Shown here piece by piece: positions 7,733-15,717 of a stretch of 25,608 nucleotides of DNA. Numbering within the stretch: position 1 is the first letter of the stretch; every line of letters starts with the position of its first letter. The stretch spans positions 1-25,608 of the IMG/VR virus record IMGVR_UViG_3300035698_035373; one strand, given 5' to 3'. A program made the translations under genes and the position numbers. Under the pieces are notes generated by a model. That model was not told the origin of the DNA and searched no databases. It saw only the letters and a list, made by a program, of their open reading frames with translations. This DNA comes from a virus.

Positions 7733-9679
7733 CTATTCCTCGCTATCCTCTGAAATCTTTTTAAGGGTTATATTTCTAGCAACGTATGTAAGCTCTGCTA
7801 ATTCATCTATACTCATCTCTTGTAGCAAAGTCTCTAATGATGCCTCATCAGCTGGACTCTGTTTATCGGCCTTTGGTTTTTTTGGTTTACTAGAAGGAGC
7901 TGGCTTCTTAGCAGGTTGACCCGGTGGTCTACCTTCCGAAGGTGTACCTTTTGGAGTCTTTTGTTTCTCCTGTATACCACTACCACCCGATGACTGTTGG
8001 TATGGAGAACCAAGAACACCAAGAGTACCATCTTGAACCAAAGGGCTCTCGAATTTCATTTCAGCCAGCATGGTCTCAAAATCGAAACCAAGCATCTCAT
8101 GCCCTGTTCTATAAGAAATGATTCTTCTATCAATCATACCCTGAATAACGTTCATCATAAGAATCTCGTCTTTCAGGACCATATTATCAAATCTTACTTT
8201 TGGGTACCTATCAAAGCCCATTGCTTCTGCGACATCTCTATACTCAGCATATATCCAACGAGATACCTGCTTACGAGCATAGTAAATTTCCTCTCTAATG
8301 GCCTTTACAGCTAGGTCTGCAGCTGGTTTACTAGGACTACCAACACCATCAATCAACGCACGGATAATACCAAAAGCACCTGTAATATCATCATTTACCT
8401 GCTTATATTTATCCTGTCCAAGAATATCACCAACATCACTAGGTTCAATTCTCTGTACCTTTAAGGTATGGTCCCATACTACATTAAATGCTTTTGAAGG
8501 TGTATCAAAAAGCTCAGCTACAGCCTCTAACTGTTCCTGGCCTTTAACTGGGAATTCATCGTTACCAATAGTAATAGCAAGTACAAAATTGGTAATCCCG
8601 TCTAATGTAGAATAATCAGCTTCCCTAAGGGCACGTTTGTATTCCATACTCTCGAATGCACGAATACCTCTAGGAAACGGATAGGCCTCGTATGGCTGCC
8701 TACGATAATCTACCGCGCCAACAAGGTAAGGGTTTAGAGGCAGGTCTTCTCCTGCTTCTGCTGCCTTCTTAAATTCTGATGGGAGTCCTTTTAGAATTAT
8801 CTTCTGATAGTCAGTTAAATCTGACTGGGGGGTCTCCAAAAGTTCCTTGACACCTTTAAGCGCCTCCGCTTTAAGTATAATAATCTGTTGGTCCATAAGT
8901 AAAGAACTTTTATCAACTTCTATGTGGGTAGGATTAATTATCGTATAATTTATAGGCAAAGAGTCCTTTGACCACCTATACTTTTTAGCAGCTCGTTCTT
9001 TTTCTAATAGGGCTGCCCTTTCCTTGTGTTGTTTCAAAAATTCTGATGCAACGTCTTCTTTTACCTTCTTAGTTTTCTGTCCTGGAATAGGAGAAACATA
9101 ATTAATTTTAGGCTCATACTTACTTACTACTTTATATGTCCTAACAAAACCACTCCTAAAAAACTCAAAGAAAACCTGTTCGGTCGTAACATCAAATCCT
9201 GTATCTACGACCCAATTATCAAAAAAGTTTTTAATATTTGGATCATCGATATCGTTACGTAAACCCTTTGAAGCAAAGTTAGTCATTAAGTCAATAGCAG
9301 AACCATAAACATCCTCTGACTTATAATACTCCATAGATCTTTTATAAAGATCGTGTGGTTCAGCAGTAACAACAGAAGGCTTCTTTGTAAGATCTAAATA
9401 ATCCCCACCAAGAGGGTCTCTCCTGATAGTAGCTGCGTTCTCAATCCTGGTTCTTCTTAACTTGTGGGCATCTTCACTATCTATTGCAGGTAATGACTTA
9501 TACGTTGGAGTACCTTTATTCATCATGGATAGAGCTTTATCTAAGTGGTCCTCAGGCCCACTTACAAGTATAGACATACTACCGTCTTCATTATCAACTA
9601 CATTATGTATATTGACATTGCGGAACTTAGCATCGAGTCTATTCTTAATGTTTGTTAAATCTAAATTAGTCTTATCCAT
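7733..9679 (-). CDS. Portal protein
   Basis: A 648-residue protein immediately after the terminase gene (5-base gap), the standard place and size for a portal. Features seen: YYKSEDVYGSAIDLMTNFASKG near the start, typical of portals; a central wing-like region; HTLKVQRIEPSDVGDIL; and the helix EEIYYARKQVSRWIYAEYRD. The last 90 residues hold a Lys/Pro/Ser-rich flexible segment (about 560-615) and a short acidic helix. It would form the dodecameric ring at the head vertex through which the terminase pumps DNA and to which the tail attaches. The stop codon is 2 bases before the protease ATG, consistent with translational coupling. An AGGTAA ribosome site precedes its ATG. Confidence 0.92.
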   Translation of the reverse strand: MDKTNLDLTNIKNRLDAKFRNVNIHNVVDNEDGSMSILVSGPEDHLDKALSMMNKGTPTYKSLPAIDSEDAHKLRRTRIENAATIRRDPLGGDYLDLTKKPSVVTAEPHDLYKRSMEYYKSEDVYGSAIDLMTNFASKGLRNDIDDPNIKNFFDNWVVDTGFDVTTEQVFFEFFRSGFVRTYKVVSKYEPKINYVSPIPGQKTKKVKEDVASEFLKQHKERAALLEKERAAKKYRWSKDSLPINYTIINPTHIEVDKSSLLMDQQIIILKAEALKGVKELLETPQSDLTDYQKIILKGLPSEFKKAAEAGEDLPLNPYLVGAVDYRRQPYEAYPFPRGIRAFESMEYKRALREADYSTLDGITNFVLAITIGNDEFPVKGQEQLEAVAELFDTPSKAFNVVWDHTLKVQRIEPSDVGDILGQDKYKQVNDDITGAFGIIRALIDGVGSPSKPAADLAVKAIREEIYYARKQVSRWIYAEYRDVAEAMGFDRYPKVRFDNMVLKDEILMMNVIQGMIDRRIISYRTGHEMLGFDFETMLAEMKFESPLVQDGTLGVLGSPYQQSSGGSGIQEKQKTPKGTPSEGRPPGQPAKKPAPSSKPKKPKADKQSPADEASLETLLQEMSIDELAELTYVARNITLKKISEDSEE

Positions 9680-9684
9680 AATTA

Positions 9685-11361
9685 TTACCTACCAGGTATT
9701 CTAAGTGTATTTTTAATAACAGGAGCAGAATGTACTCTATCGACTGGTATTACCAACCCACCTTGATTAACATAGTATGTCTCCTCTTCACGAGCAACGA
9801 CTGTATCATATAGTCCCTTCGCTGCTAAAACAAATGCTGAATACAAATCCTTTTTTCTTTTACCCTTACCAGAAGCAGGTATATCAAAATGCACAAGCCC
9901 ACTCTTAGTTTGGGTAGATGTTATCAACATCATCTGATTCATCATTTCTTTGATGTCACCAAAGACATACTCTTTATCTTCTTTTCCATCTGTTGGCTGC
10001 AAAGGAAACCTTAAAAGGTCCTGCTCTAACAAGTTCAGTGCAGCGAATACCGATTCAGCGTTTGTTTTTGGGCTAGGATCCTGCATTCTTAGGATGCGTT
10101 GTCCTTTCAATTTCTTGTGGTCATCATCATCCATATCTAATATCAAATGGCCTTTAGAGAACTGTTCACTGGACAAAATGTCCTTAATTGCTACACCACC
10201 ACCACCTGCACCTGCATCCATCATAATTAAAGTAGCATCAAACTTACTACAGAAATCATATATAATACTGGACATCTTAGGAAATGTTTCACCTGTCACC
10301 TGAAATGCATGTACTACAAAGGATGGATTACCTACCTCTATAACTACTACAGCAAACGCATCAGAAGAACGAGCAGGGTCAACACCTATGATATATTTTT
10401 TACCCACCTCGCCTTTCATCCTAACTGGGCAGGCTCTGTTTTTACACGACTCAAGCAAAGAAGCCTTGAAAACACCGTCACTATCGGACTCCCAAATTCC
10501 TTTATACTCCAAGTTGAACTCAATTCTACTCATAGTAGTTCTTGCTTCATTAATATTGTTGGAGTCTAAGAAACCTTCCGCCATATCTTCATACGACACA
10601 TAACACAGACCATATTTGTCTGAGCCTTTGTCTATCTCTTCTTGGTACTTTTGTATCCTTCGATAAACATGATTGAATTGGTAATAGGCAGAAGTAACAC
10701 CAACAATCTTATTGGTCTGCATACCATCTCTCTCGTACTCATATTCGTCTCTGGTTAAAATACCGTCTGCTAACTTATCCTTTAACATCTGTAAACGTCT
10801 AACGTTTTCCATAGGAGATGTCGTAGTAGCACCCATCGGTCGAATAACCATCTCAAAAATATCTTCTGGTACCTGTGCAAACTCATCTACTAAGATAAAG
10901 TGACCACGAAGACCACGAATCCTAGAACCATCTCCCAAAGGGTATGCCTCTATTGAAGATCCTGTCTTATCATCTGCACCACGAATATTAAGATAACATC
11001 TATCAGAACCTACAACAGGTTTCTTTTGACAGGCTTCACGAAGTAATGGACTTTCTGTGTACCTTTTTTTCAATTCCTCAAAAACCATTTTACTCTGCCT
11101 GAAAGAAGGACTCATTATAAGAACCCTCTTACCAGGGTACAACAAACCATATATTGCACTGACTACTGAAAGAAGGAAGGACTTACCACAACCACGACCT
11201 GCTGTCACTATTGTGTATGGCCTAAACCACATCTCTTCAAGAATAATCTTCTGGGGAGTATCTAAATCAAGACCTAATAAATCTTCAGCCGCAAGTACAG
11301 GATGCTCCCTGTAAAAACCAATCATATCTATAGATTTTTCAGAAAATTGTCTCTTTCTCAT
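9685..11361 (-). CDS. terL: Terminase large subunit (ATPase and nuclease)
   Basis: A 558-residue DNA-packaging motor protein with every key motif visible. The Walker A loop is TAGRGCGKS (residues 53-61), and the Walker B strand is ILVDE (156-160) with catalytic Glu160. Post-motor motifs follow, including a VTSAYY coupling-like element at 222-227. The RNase H-like nuclease carries its acidic residues at D328 (GVDPARSSD), D382 (MMDAGAGG) and D505 (KKDLYSAF). It would cut concatemeric DNA and translocate it into the prohead through the portal encoded next door. Length and domain order are normal for the family. Only a weak ribosome site precedes the ATG at 11361, which lies 7 bases after the preceding gene. 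Confidence 0.97.
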   Translation of the reverse strand: MRKRQFSEKSIDMIGFYREHPVLAAEDLLGLDLDTPQKIILEEMWFRPYTIVTAGRGCGKSFLLSVVSAIYGLLYPGKRVLIMSPSFRQSKMVFEELKKRYTESPLLREACQKKPVVGSDRCYLNIRGADDKTGSSIEAYPLGDGSRIRGLRGHFILVDEFAQVPEDIFEMVIRPMGATTTSPMENVRRLQMLKDKLADGILTRDEYEYERDGMQTNKIVGVTSAYYQFNHVYRRIQKYQEEIDKGSDKYGLCYVSYEDMAEGFLDSNNINEARTTMSRIEFNLEYKGIWESDSDGVFKASLLESCKNRACPVRMKGEVGKKYIIGVDPARSSDAFAVVVIEVGNPSFVVHAFQVTGETFPKMSSIIYDFCSKFDATLIMMDAGAGGGGVAIKDILSSEQFSKGHLILDMDDDDHKKLKGQRILRMQDPSPKTNAESVFAALNLLEQDLLRFPLQPTDGKEDKEYVFGDIKEMMNQMMLITSTQTKSGLVHFDIPASGKGKRKKDLYSAFVLAAKGLYDTVVAREEETYYVNQGGLVIPVDRVHSAPVIKNTLRIPGR

Positions 11362-11368
11362 AATGAAC

Positions 11369-12136
11369 TTACTTCTTGGACTTCAAAAGATTAAATTCTT
11401 CCTTTTCTTTTGTCAAAGACTCTATCCTAGCATCAAACTCGGATTTCTTTTGAGCATCGTGTGCATATACTAAGTCCACTATACTAAAATTCTGTTTATT
11501 TTTAGGATCTATTCTATCAGACCTTCTAGCTGCAAGGTTAACTTTAACCTTTTCTGAATGCTTCCTAAACTTTTCAATAGTTGCAGCACTATCCATAAGA
11601 TAGTTAGGGTCTGTAGCAGACAAAGCTAATAGCCTATACTCAAGTACCCTATTCACAGCCAAACTTACAATGTCCTCTATATCAGAGGAACTTAACTCGT
11701 CTAAATCAAAATCAGACAAAAACGAATTAAGCACAATATAGAAATTTTTCTCTTCTTCGACATCTTTCATTACCTTTCTATCGGGCAAGAAAGCTGCTAT
11801 TTGTTCTTGTGGATAATCTTCTGGTAGCTTAATATAATCAAAGGGAAAGACATCCTCACGTTTCTTTGAAAACTTGAGCGCCTTAACTACTTCTTCTTTC
11901 GCCTTCTTCGGTTTATCCTCTCTATACTGAAGAAGGTTTGCACGACTTTTAGGATTGCTACGAGCTTTTGGGCTCTTGTGCTTCTCCTTAGCTAAATCTT
12001 CTTCTGTCGGCAACGGAGCTGTTTTCCACTCCTTATCAGCTATCTCACTTATTAATCCAGGGCCTAATTTTTCTTCAGCTGTTTTTACATCTATAACTTT
12101 TTCTTTATCTTTATCTTTATCTTTCTTCTTAGGCAT
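11369..12136 (-). CDS. Lysine-rich protein in the small-terminase position
   Basis: A 255-residue protein just upstream of terL. The N-terminus is an extreme Lys/Asp/Glu tract (MPKKKDKDKDKEKVIDVKT), and residues about 45-90 are basic and probably disordered. The central part (about 95-200) is helical, with a SFLSDFDLDELSSSDIED segment, and a charged coiled coil ends the protein. Small terminase subunits sit in this position and often have DNA-binding plus helical oligomerisation regions, but no helix-turn-helix is obvious, so this is a positional guess. Its start overlaps the end of the NusG-like gene by one base (TAATG), implying coupled translation. Confidence 0.5.
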   Translation of the reverse strand: MPKKKDKDKDKEKVIDVKTAEEKLGPGLISEIADKEWKTAPLPTEEDLAKEKHKSPKARSNPKSRANLLQYREDKPKKAKEEVVKALKFSKKREDVFPFDYIKLPEDYPQEQIAAFLPDRKVMKDVEEEKNFYIVLNSFLSDFDLDELSSSDIEDIVSLAVNRVLEYRLLALSATDPNYLMDSAATIEKFRKHSEKVKVNLAARRSDRIDPKNKQNFSIVDLVYAHDAQKKSEFDARIESLTKEKEEFNLLKSKK

Positions 12137-12621
12137 TATTTTTCAACTATTTCAAGATCTTCAGATGAAAGAGTATAGTCTATGTTTCTATCAAACATGT
12201 TAACTTTAATAGTAACCTTGTTACCACTTATAGAATTAACAGAACCCTTACACTTTTGGAAAGGCCCACTAATAACCTCAACCCTATCACCAACTTCTAC
12301 TTGTTTGTTAATAACGTTCCACTCTTCTTTCTTCTTCATCTCTTCCATAGAAGACTGTGGGCAAACACCAACATAGTTGGTTACAAATGGATTAGAACGA
12401 ATCTTATAATATAATTTATCGTCATCATCACTATAACGAAGAAACAAGTAACCAGAATATAATGGAACCCTGCGCTTATGTAGTCTTTCACCAATCCTAC
12501 ATTCTTTCAATACTGTAGGAAAGAAAACTTCCTCCATCTCAGGGATTTCCGTTTCTAAGAAATACTCAATGGAATCGAATTTATTCTGTTTAATTACCCA
12601 AATGTGCCAACAAGAAGACAT
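12136..12621 (-). CDS. NusG-like transcription elongation factor (NGN and KOW domains)
   Basis: A 161-residue protein with the layout of bacterial NusG/RfaH. Residues 4 to about 90 match an NGN domain: WHIWVIKQNKFDSIEYFLE at the start, EVFFPT, then the signature RRVPLYSGYLFLRY (50-63). Residues about 108-161 form a KOW domain: VEVGDRVEVISGPFQKCKG, then NKVTIKVNMFDR. NusG proteins bind the RNA polymerase clamp and suppress pausing; specialised paralogues act on particular operons and can recruit ribosomes through KOW. Its place directly before the packaging and head genes suggests it helps the polymerase through the long late operon (inference). The linker between domains is short. Confidence 0.85.
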   Translation of the reverse strand: MSSCWHIWVIKQNKFDSIEYFLETEIPEMEEVFFPTVLKECRIGERLHKRRVPLYSGYLFLRYSDDDDKLYYKIRSNPFVTNYVGVCPQSSMEEMKKKEEWNVINKQVEVGDRVEVISGPFQKCKGSVNSISGNKVTIKVNMFDRNIDYTLSSEDLEIVEK

Positions 12622-12632
12622 AATGTAAATCC

Positions 12633-12887
12633 TTATTTTCTATCTTTTACTTTATTAAAATGTCCACATGATCCACATATAATAACTATAGTGTCTTCTG
12701 TTATATGTAAATCACTACCGCAATTATCACAATCTAATAAAACATTATTTGGTTTATGCTTAGTTGGTTTGGAAAATTCAAATGGGAGATTCTTATGCGT
12801 ATCTGCATAACGACTCTCCTTATGAATGTGCTCGTTATACTTACGAGAACCCTTATCCATTCTATTTGCACCTTCACGTGCTGACAT
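12633..12887 (-). CDS. Small zinc-ribbon protein
   Basis: An 84-residue protein with a basic, His-rich N-terminus (residues 9-32) and a C-terminal zinc ribbon using C53-x2-C56 (CDNCGS) and C71-x2-C74 (CGSCGH). Such single ribbons bind zinc and often mediate nucleic-acid or protein contact. Function is unknown. The ATG at 12887 has a GAGAGG site. It sits between the NusG-like gene and a small basic protein in the same operon, so a link to transcription is possible but unproven. Confidence 0.7.
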   Translation of the reverse strand: MSAREGANRMDKGSRKYNEHIHKESRYADTHKNLPFEFSKPTKHKPNNVLLDCDNCGSDLHITEDTIVIICGSCGHFNKVKDRK

Positions 12888-12898
12888 TTTAAACCTCT

Positions 12899-13102
12899 CT
12901 ACAAATCAGAAAGAATCGTACTGGGACTGGATGGTGGTCGTACTATAATTGGATTATCATCTGATTCTGTATCATAACCCTCTTTGAAAATAGGAACACG
13001 AGTATGACGAGCCTTTATTATTTCTGGATAAGGATTATCCAATTCTCTTACGTTTTCAGGTAAAGGATAAAGCCTTCTAGGTTTATAGATAATCTCAGTC
13101 AT
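12899..13102 (-). CDS. Hypothetical 67-residue protein
   Basis: A short Pro/Arg-rich protein (YKPRRLYPLPENVRELDNPY) with a low-complexity end (RPPSSPSTILSDL). It is probably mostly extended or disordered. No family is recognised. The ATG at 13102 has a GGAG site about 10 bases upstream, and the gene begins right after the deoxynucleotide kinase stop. Confidence 0.55.
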   Translation of the reverse strand: MTEIIYKPRRLYPLPENVRELDNPYPEIIKARHTRVPIFKEGYDTESDDNPIIVRPPSSPSTILSDL

Positions 13103-13103
13103 T

Positions 13104-13763
13104 TTATCTTAGCTCCATTTTAGTTAACATTTTATCAACCATGTTGTACAAGACAGACAAAGTCTTGCCATCATTTTTAAGCTTATAAGACCAAGTATCC
13201 CAATTATCCAAGGCTGTTTCTGAAGGATGGTCTGAATTCAATATCGCCCCATGCAATGCCCTAAGCCCTTCTGGCCTATCAATTCTAACAAGATAACCAC
13301 CATGCTCTAACACACCAGCGGCCTCATTTTGAAACCTAACGTCAGTGATAATTAGAGTATCATCTACACCAGCAGAACGAAATACCACCTCATAATGATA
13401 ATCAGAAACGTAAAAACGCATAACTTCAGTGCCTACAAACTGCAGGATATCTCTAGGCTTAGAAAGCCTAACACCTAACAGTGTAGAATAATCTTTTGAT
13501 TCTAAGGCTACGTCGTGCGTTTTACGCATCCAACATATAAGGTCCTCTAAAACTGACTTTGAAATTACAACCTGCTTACTTAAATCTGTACTTTTTCCTT
13601 GTTGTGTAAGTACCTGGTCATATGTAAGACCAAATATTTCAACACATGCTGTCTTTAGATTAGACGCAAATCCTATCTTTTTACTAAAGTCATAGTTAGC
13701 AAGTAGATAATCTGCTACACTATCTTTTCCCGCTAATGCCTTGCCAGATAAACCTAAAATCAT
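13104..13763 (-). CDS. Deoxynucleoside monophosphate kinase
   Basis: A 219-residue P-loop kinase resembling phage T4 gene 1-type dNMP kinases. The N-terminus is GLSGKALAGKDSVA, with the GKDS variant of the P-loop (G12, K13, D14, S15). Further family motifs are RDILQFVGTEVMR and the strand-plus-acid ITDVRFQNEA. These enzymes phosphorylate dGMP, dTMP and, in some phages, modified dCMP, raising dNTP supply for phage replication. The ATG at 13763 has a GAGG site. The full length and intact motifs suggest an active enzyme; base specificity cannot be read from sequence. Confidence 0.9.
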   Translation of the reverse strand: MILGLSGKALAGKDSVADYLLANYDFSKKIGFASNLKTACVEIFGLTYDQVLTQQGKSTDLSKQVVISKSVLEDLICWMRKTHDVALESKDYSTLLGVRLSKPRDILQFVGTEVMRFYVSDYHYEVVFRSAGVDDTLIITDVRFQNEAAGVLEHGGYLVRIDRPEGLRALHGAILNSDHPSETALDNWDTWSYKLKNDGKTLSVLYNMVDKMLTKMELR

Positions 13764-13764
13764 A

Positions 13765-14022
13765 TTACCTCATCCTTTTAAGATGGTCAAGAGTTTTAGA
13801 AAACTGTCTGCTGGATTTCATTACATCCAGAAAATCTGAGGCGTCGCCCCCTGTGCCATCTGAATCACTTCCGCGATCTACTGGAGTAAATCGTACCATC
13901 ATTTCTTGACATGGTAAGTCATTAGCAATTCTAGAAATACATGTTTTATAAAAGATTTTATCACAAAAACATACTTCTTCGTCATCTGAAATATAGACAA
14001 CTTTATTTATAACCTTAGACAT
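13765..14022 (-). CDS. Hypothetical small acidic protein at the head of the packaging operon
   Basis: 85 residues from the ATG at 14022 (MSKVINKVVYISDDEE). Cysteines occur in the first half (CFCDKIF, KTCISR, DLPCQE), an acidic Gly/Ser/Asp-rich linker lies in the middle (GSDSDGTGGDASD), and the end is basic. An AGGAGG lies at 14035-14040, 12 bases before this ATG. An alternative ATG at 14034 directly abuts that site, and one at 14061 has none, so the true start is 14022 or 14034. No family is recognised. It is the first gene after the large palindromic gap, so it would be the first gene of this transcript if a promoter lies there. Confidence 0.55.
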   Translation of the reverse strand: MSKVINKVVYISDDEEVCFCDKIFYKTCISRIANDLPCQEMMVRFTPVDRGSDSDGTGGDASDFLDVMKSSRQFSKTLDHLKRMR

Positions 14023-14061
14023 CAAATCAAACATCCTCCTAAAACAAAAATAATACACCAA

Positions 14062-14604
14062 GATAGATTTGTAAACCTTGTTGATTAAAAATCTTTTTTG
14101 ATAACCGATCTTGTAAAAAATGCAAAGAATTCTCTCGCAATATATTTGATTTGATTTGGGACATTTTGCATAATCTACTACAAAAATTACCCCTACCCTA
14201 TTGACTATGTCTAAGAGTCGTGCGCGTATTTAAGAAATCTTATATATAAGATATCTTATTTAGAGAAGTAAGAAGATTATATTTCTTATTAGAGAACACT
14301 ACTAATAGAGATTATGACTCTTAGTAGAGTATTTTCAGAGAAAATACTCTACGGGATATTCTTATTCTTATCTTTTAAGATATTCTTTCTTCTTTTGTCT
14401 AGGTCTAAGGTATAGTCTATACCCTAATCATAGTCATCCTGAAAGTGAAAATATCTGTATCACGTAGAACGCGCTCATTCGCTCTGTACGGAGTTTTTAA
14501 TCACTCGGGCCCCAGGATACCCAAAAACTATTGGGACGTCTTAGAGAGGCCTCTGTGCTCTTGTGCCACCCCATTTACATGGGGCAGCGTGGGTTTTGTA
14601 GAAA
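14062..14604. other. Gene-poor palindromic region, possible regulatory RNA or replication origin
   Basis: No convincing minus-strand gene is seen in this stretch of about 540 bases. The part from 14062 to about 14440 is AT-rich and dense in inverted repeats. From about 14445 to 14600 it becomes GC-richer, with compact hairpins: CCCCAT/ATGGGG at 14569-14584, whose minus-strand RNA loop is GUAA; the palindrome AGAGGCCTCT; CCCAA/TTGGG; and GGGCCC. A plus-strand GTG frame at 14445-14660 is open for 71 codons. No strong minus-strand -35/-10 pair was found before the packaging operon, although a promoter is expected here. Confidence 0.6.
14210..14352. repeat. Nested inverted repeats (multi-hairpin cluster)
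   Basis: CTAAGAGTC (14210-14218) pairs with GACTCTTAG (14316-14324), enclosing the 16-base palindrome ATCTTATATATAAGAT (14237-14252), the overlapping palindrome ATAAGATATCTTAT (14246-14259) and a TAAGAA/TTCTTA hairpin. Immediately next is a perfect 13-bp inverted repeat with a 3-base loop: GTAGAGTATTTTC (14324-14336), AGA, GAAAATACTCTAC (14340-14352). A 6-bp repeat GGTATA/TATACC follows at 14409-14423. Confidence 0.75.
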
Positions 14605-14781
14605 TTAGTGATTACGACCATTCGAATCGCTTACAGGACCAGAGGTACGGACCTTGGTAGAGAATTTACCAATGCCTTTACCTTCGCCAGCGGGATTACC
14701 GTTAGCAAGGGTAGTCTTTTTTCCCTCTGAAGTGATTTTGGTCATAACACCATGTTTCATAACAATGAAAGATGCTGACAT
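14605..14781 (-). CDS. Hypothetical 58-residue Gly/Lys-rich protein
   Basis: Read from the ATG at 14781, which has an AGGAGG site nine bases upstream; the longer frame to 14826 lacks one. The protein (MSASFIVMKHGVMTKITSEG and on) has a short hydrophobic strand, then a Gly/Asn/Lys-rich, low-complexity body (ANGNPAGEGKGIGKF) and a polar end. It is likely small and partly disordered. No family is recognised. It is the last gene before the palindromic gap. Confidence 0.55.
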   Translation of the reverse strand: MSASFIVMKHGVMTKITSEGKKTTLANGNPAGEGKGIGKFSTKVRTSGPVSDSNGRNH

Positions 14782-14832
14782 TTGGAATTTCCTCCTTAGT
14801 ATGGTGATCACCCAACCCAGTGCCAAGATGGC

Positions 14833-15258
14833 CTAGGCACTAAGAGACGTAGTAAAACAAACGTCTTTTATTTTCTTCACCAACACACTTCTTAGTTCTT
14901 CATATTGTTTTATAGACGTTAATACTGTTCGTGTATCAACATCAGACTTAACATCGTTTATGATGTGAAGTTTATTTGCCATTAAAAGCAAACCTTTTAA
15001 TACTTCTATTTTTCTTGATAGTCCATCTACGTATGAGATAACATCAGAAATTGATTCAGTTTTAGAAATCATTGTAGACTCATAGCATTTCTGTATAAGT
15101 CTTTCAAGTTCATAGAACTGGTCTATAAGGGAATCTATATCGGTTAGTATTTCAGAAAGTACAACCTGATCTTGTAGGTTGTTGTTTATCAAATCAGTAC
15201 TATCTTTTATTACTTCTTCGATAGCTTTCTTTTTTTCTAAAGCCTCTAACAAATTCAT
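14833..15258 (-). CDS. Coiled-coil protein resembling the DIP1984/DUF6847 family
   Basis: A 141-residue, almost entirely helical protein. It starts MNLLEALEKKKAIEEVIKDS, then has an LTDIDSLIDQFYELERLIQK helix and the segment DGLSRKIEVLKGLLLMANK. This succession (a LxEAL start, a helix with paired acidic and Leu positions, then a Leu-rich RxxVLxxLL-like helix) resembles DIP1984-type proteins of unknown function, which also occur in phages. The family call rests on remembered pattern and is tentative. It follows the cold-shock gene after 5 bases with a weak ribosome site, so coupled translation is likely. Confidence 0.6.
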   Translation of the reverse strand: MNLLEALEKKKAIEEVIKDSTDLINNNLQDQVVLSEILTDIDSLIDQFYELERLIQKCYESTMISKTESISDVISYVDGLSRKIEVLKGLLLMANKLHIINDVKSDVDTRTVLTSIKQYEELRSVLVKKIKDVCFTTSLSA

Positions 15259-15263
15259 TATTC

Positions 15264-15470
15264 TTATAGCATTTCTACGTTGTGGGCCTGTGGACCTCTT
15301 TCTGTTTCAGTTAATTCATAACGTACGTCTTGTCCTTTTTCTAATGTCCTATAACCATCCATCTGGACGTAAGAAAAATGAACAAAAACATCTTCTTGAT
15401 TAGGACCAATGATAAATCCGTATCCCTTCTTGGCATGGAACCATTTTACTTTTCCAATAACTTTGTCCAT
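15264..15470 (-). CDS. csp: Cold-shock domain protein (CspA-like)
   Basis: A 68-residue single cold-shock domain. The ATG at 15470 is preferred: it has GGAGG six bases upstream, while the slightly longer frame needs a TTG inside that site. The OB-fold RNA-binding motifs are intact: K(V)[12 protein letters not shown] with RNP1 at KGYGFI (15-20) and RNP2 at VFVHF (28-32). The end ([11 protein letters not shown]) is typical. Such proteins bind single-stranded RNA or DNA and melt RNA structure; a phage copy could act as an RNA chaperone or antiterminator. A 5' hairpin lies just upstream. Confidence 0.95.
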   Translation of the reverse strand: MDKVIGKVKWFHAKKGYGFIIGPNQEDVFVHFSYVQMDGYRTLEKGQDVRYELTETERGPQAHNVEML

Positions 15471-15480
15471 AAAAGCCTCC

Positions 15481-15515
15481 AATAAAAATTAAATCCTACT
15501 ACAATAGGCGTAGGA
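15481..15515 (-). terminator. Hairpin with U-rich tail upstream of the cold-shock gene
   Basis: On the minus-strand RNA, TCCTAC pairs with GTAGGA (plus positions 15510-15515 and 15494-15499) around a 10-base loop, followed by UUUAAUUUUUAUU. The stem is only 6 bp, so it may be a weak terminator of the serine-protease transcript, or a leader element of the cold-shock gene, whose ATG is at 15470. Confidence 0.4.
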
Positions 15516-15647
15516 CGACCTATCCACTAATTAGCAGATGGGCAATCATGATTATTCAATGGGAACAAATTACCCAGAAGTAACTTTCAAAAGAGGTATG
15601 GTCTAGGTAAATTGTTTTTGATTTTACTACGTGATCTTGACAAAGAC

Positions 15648-15666
15648 TAGGATTAAATTAATCCTA
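15648..15666. repeat. 19-bp near-perfect palindrome between serine-protease and cold-shock genes
   Basis: TAGGATTAA (15648-15656), a single A, then TTAATCCTA (15658-15666). The arms are perfectly complementary with a one-base centre, a form more like a dimeric protein-binding operator than an RNA hairpin. No protein is identified. No strong promoter was found nearby. Confidence 0.45.
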
Positions 15667-15717
15667 ATCACACTATCAATAAGACAACAATTCTGTAAAG
15701 TGAAGAATATTGACTAT

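Noticed and set aside
9950-10303. Long plus-strand open frames opposite terminase, portal and capsid genes (also 62-403, 8298-8615)
   Set aside because: They lie antisense to strongly supported genes, lack ribosome sites and protein-like motifs; they are shadows of the coding strand.
14616-14632. tRNA T-arm-like TTCGAA
   Set aside because: Flanking bases do not form the T stem and no acceptor or anticodon arms are present.
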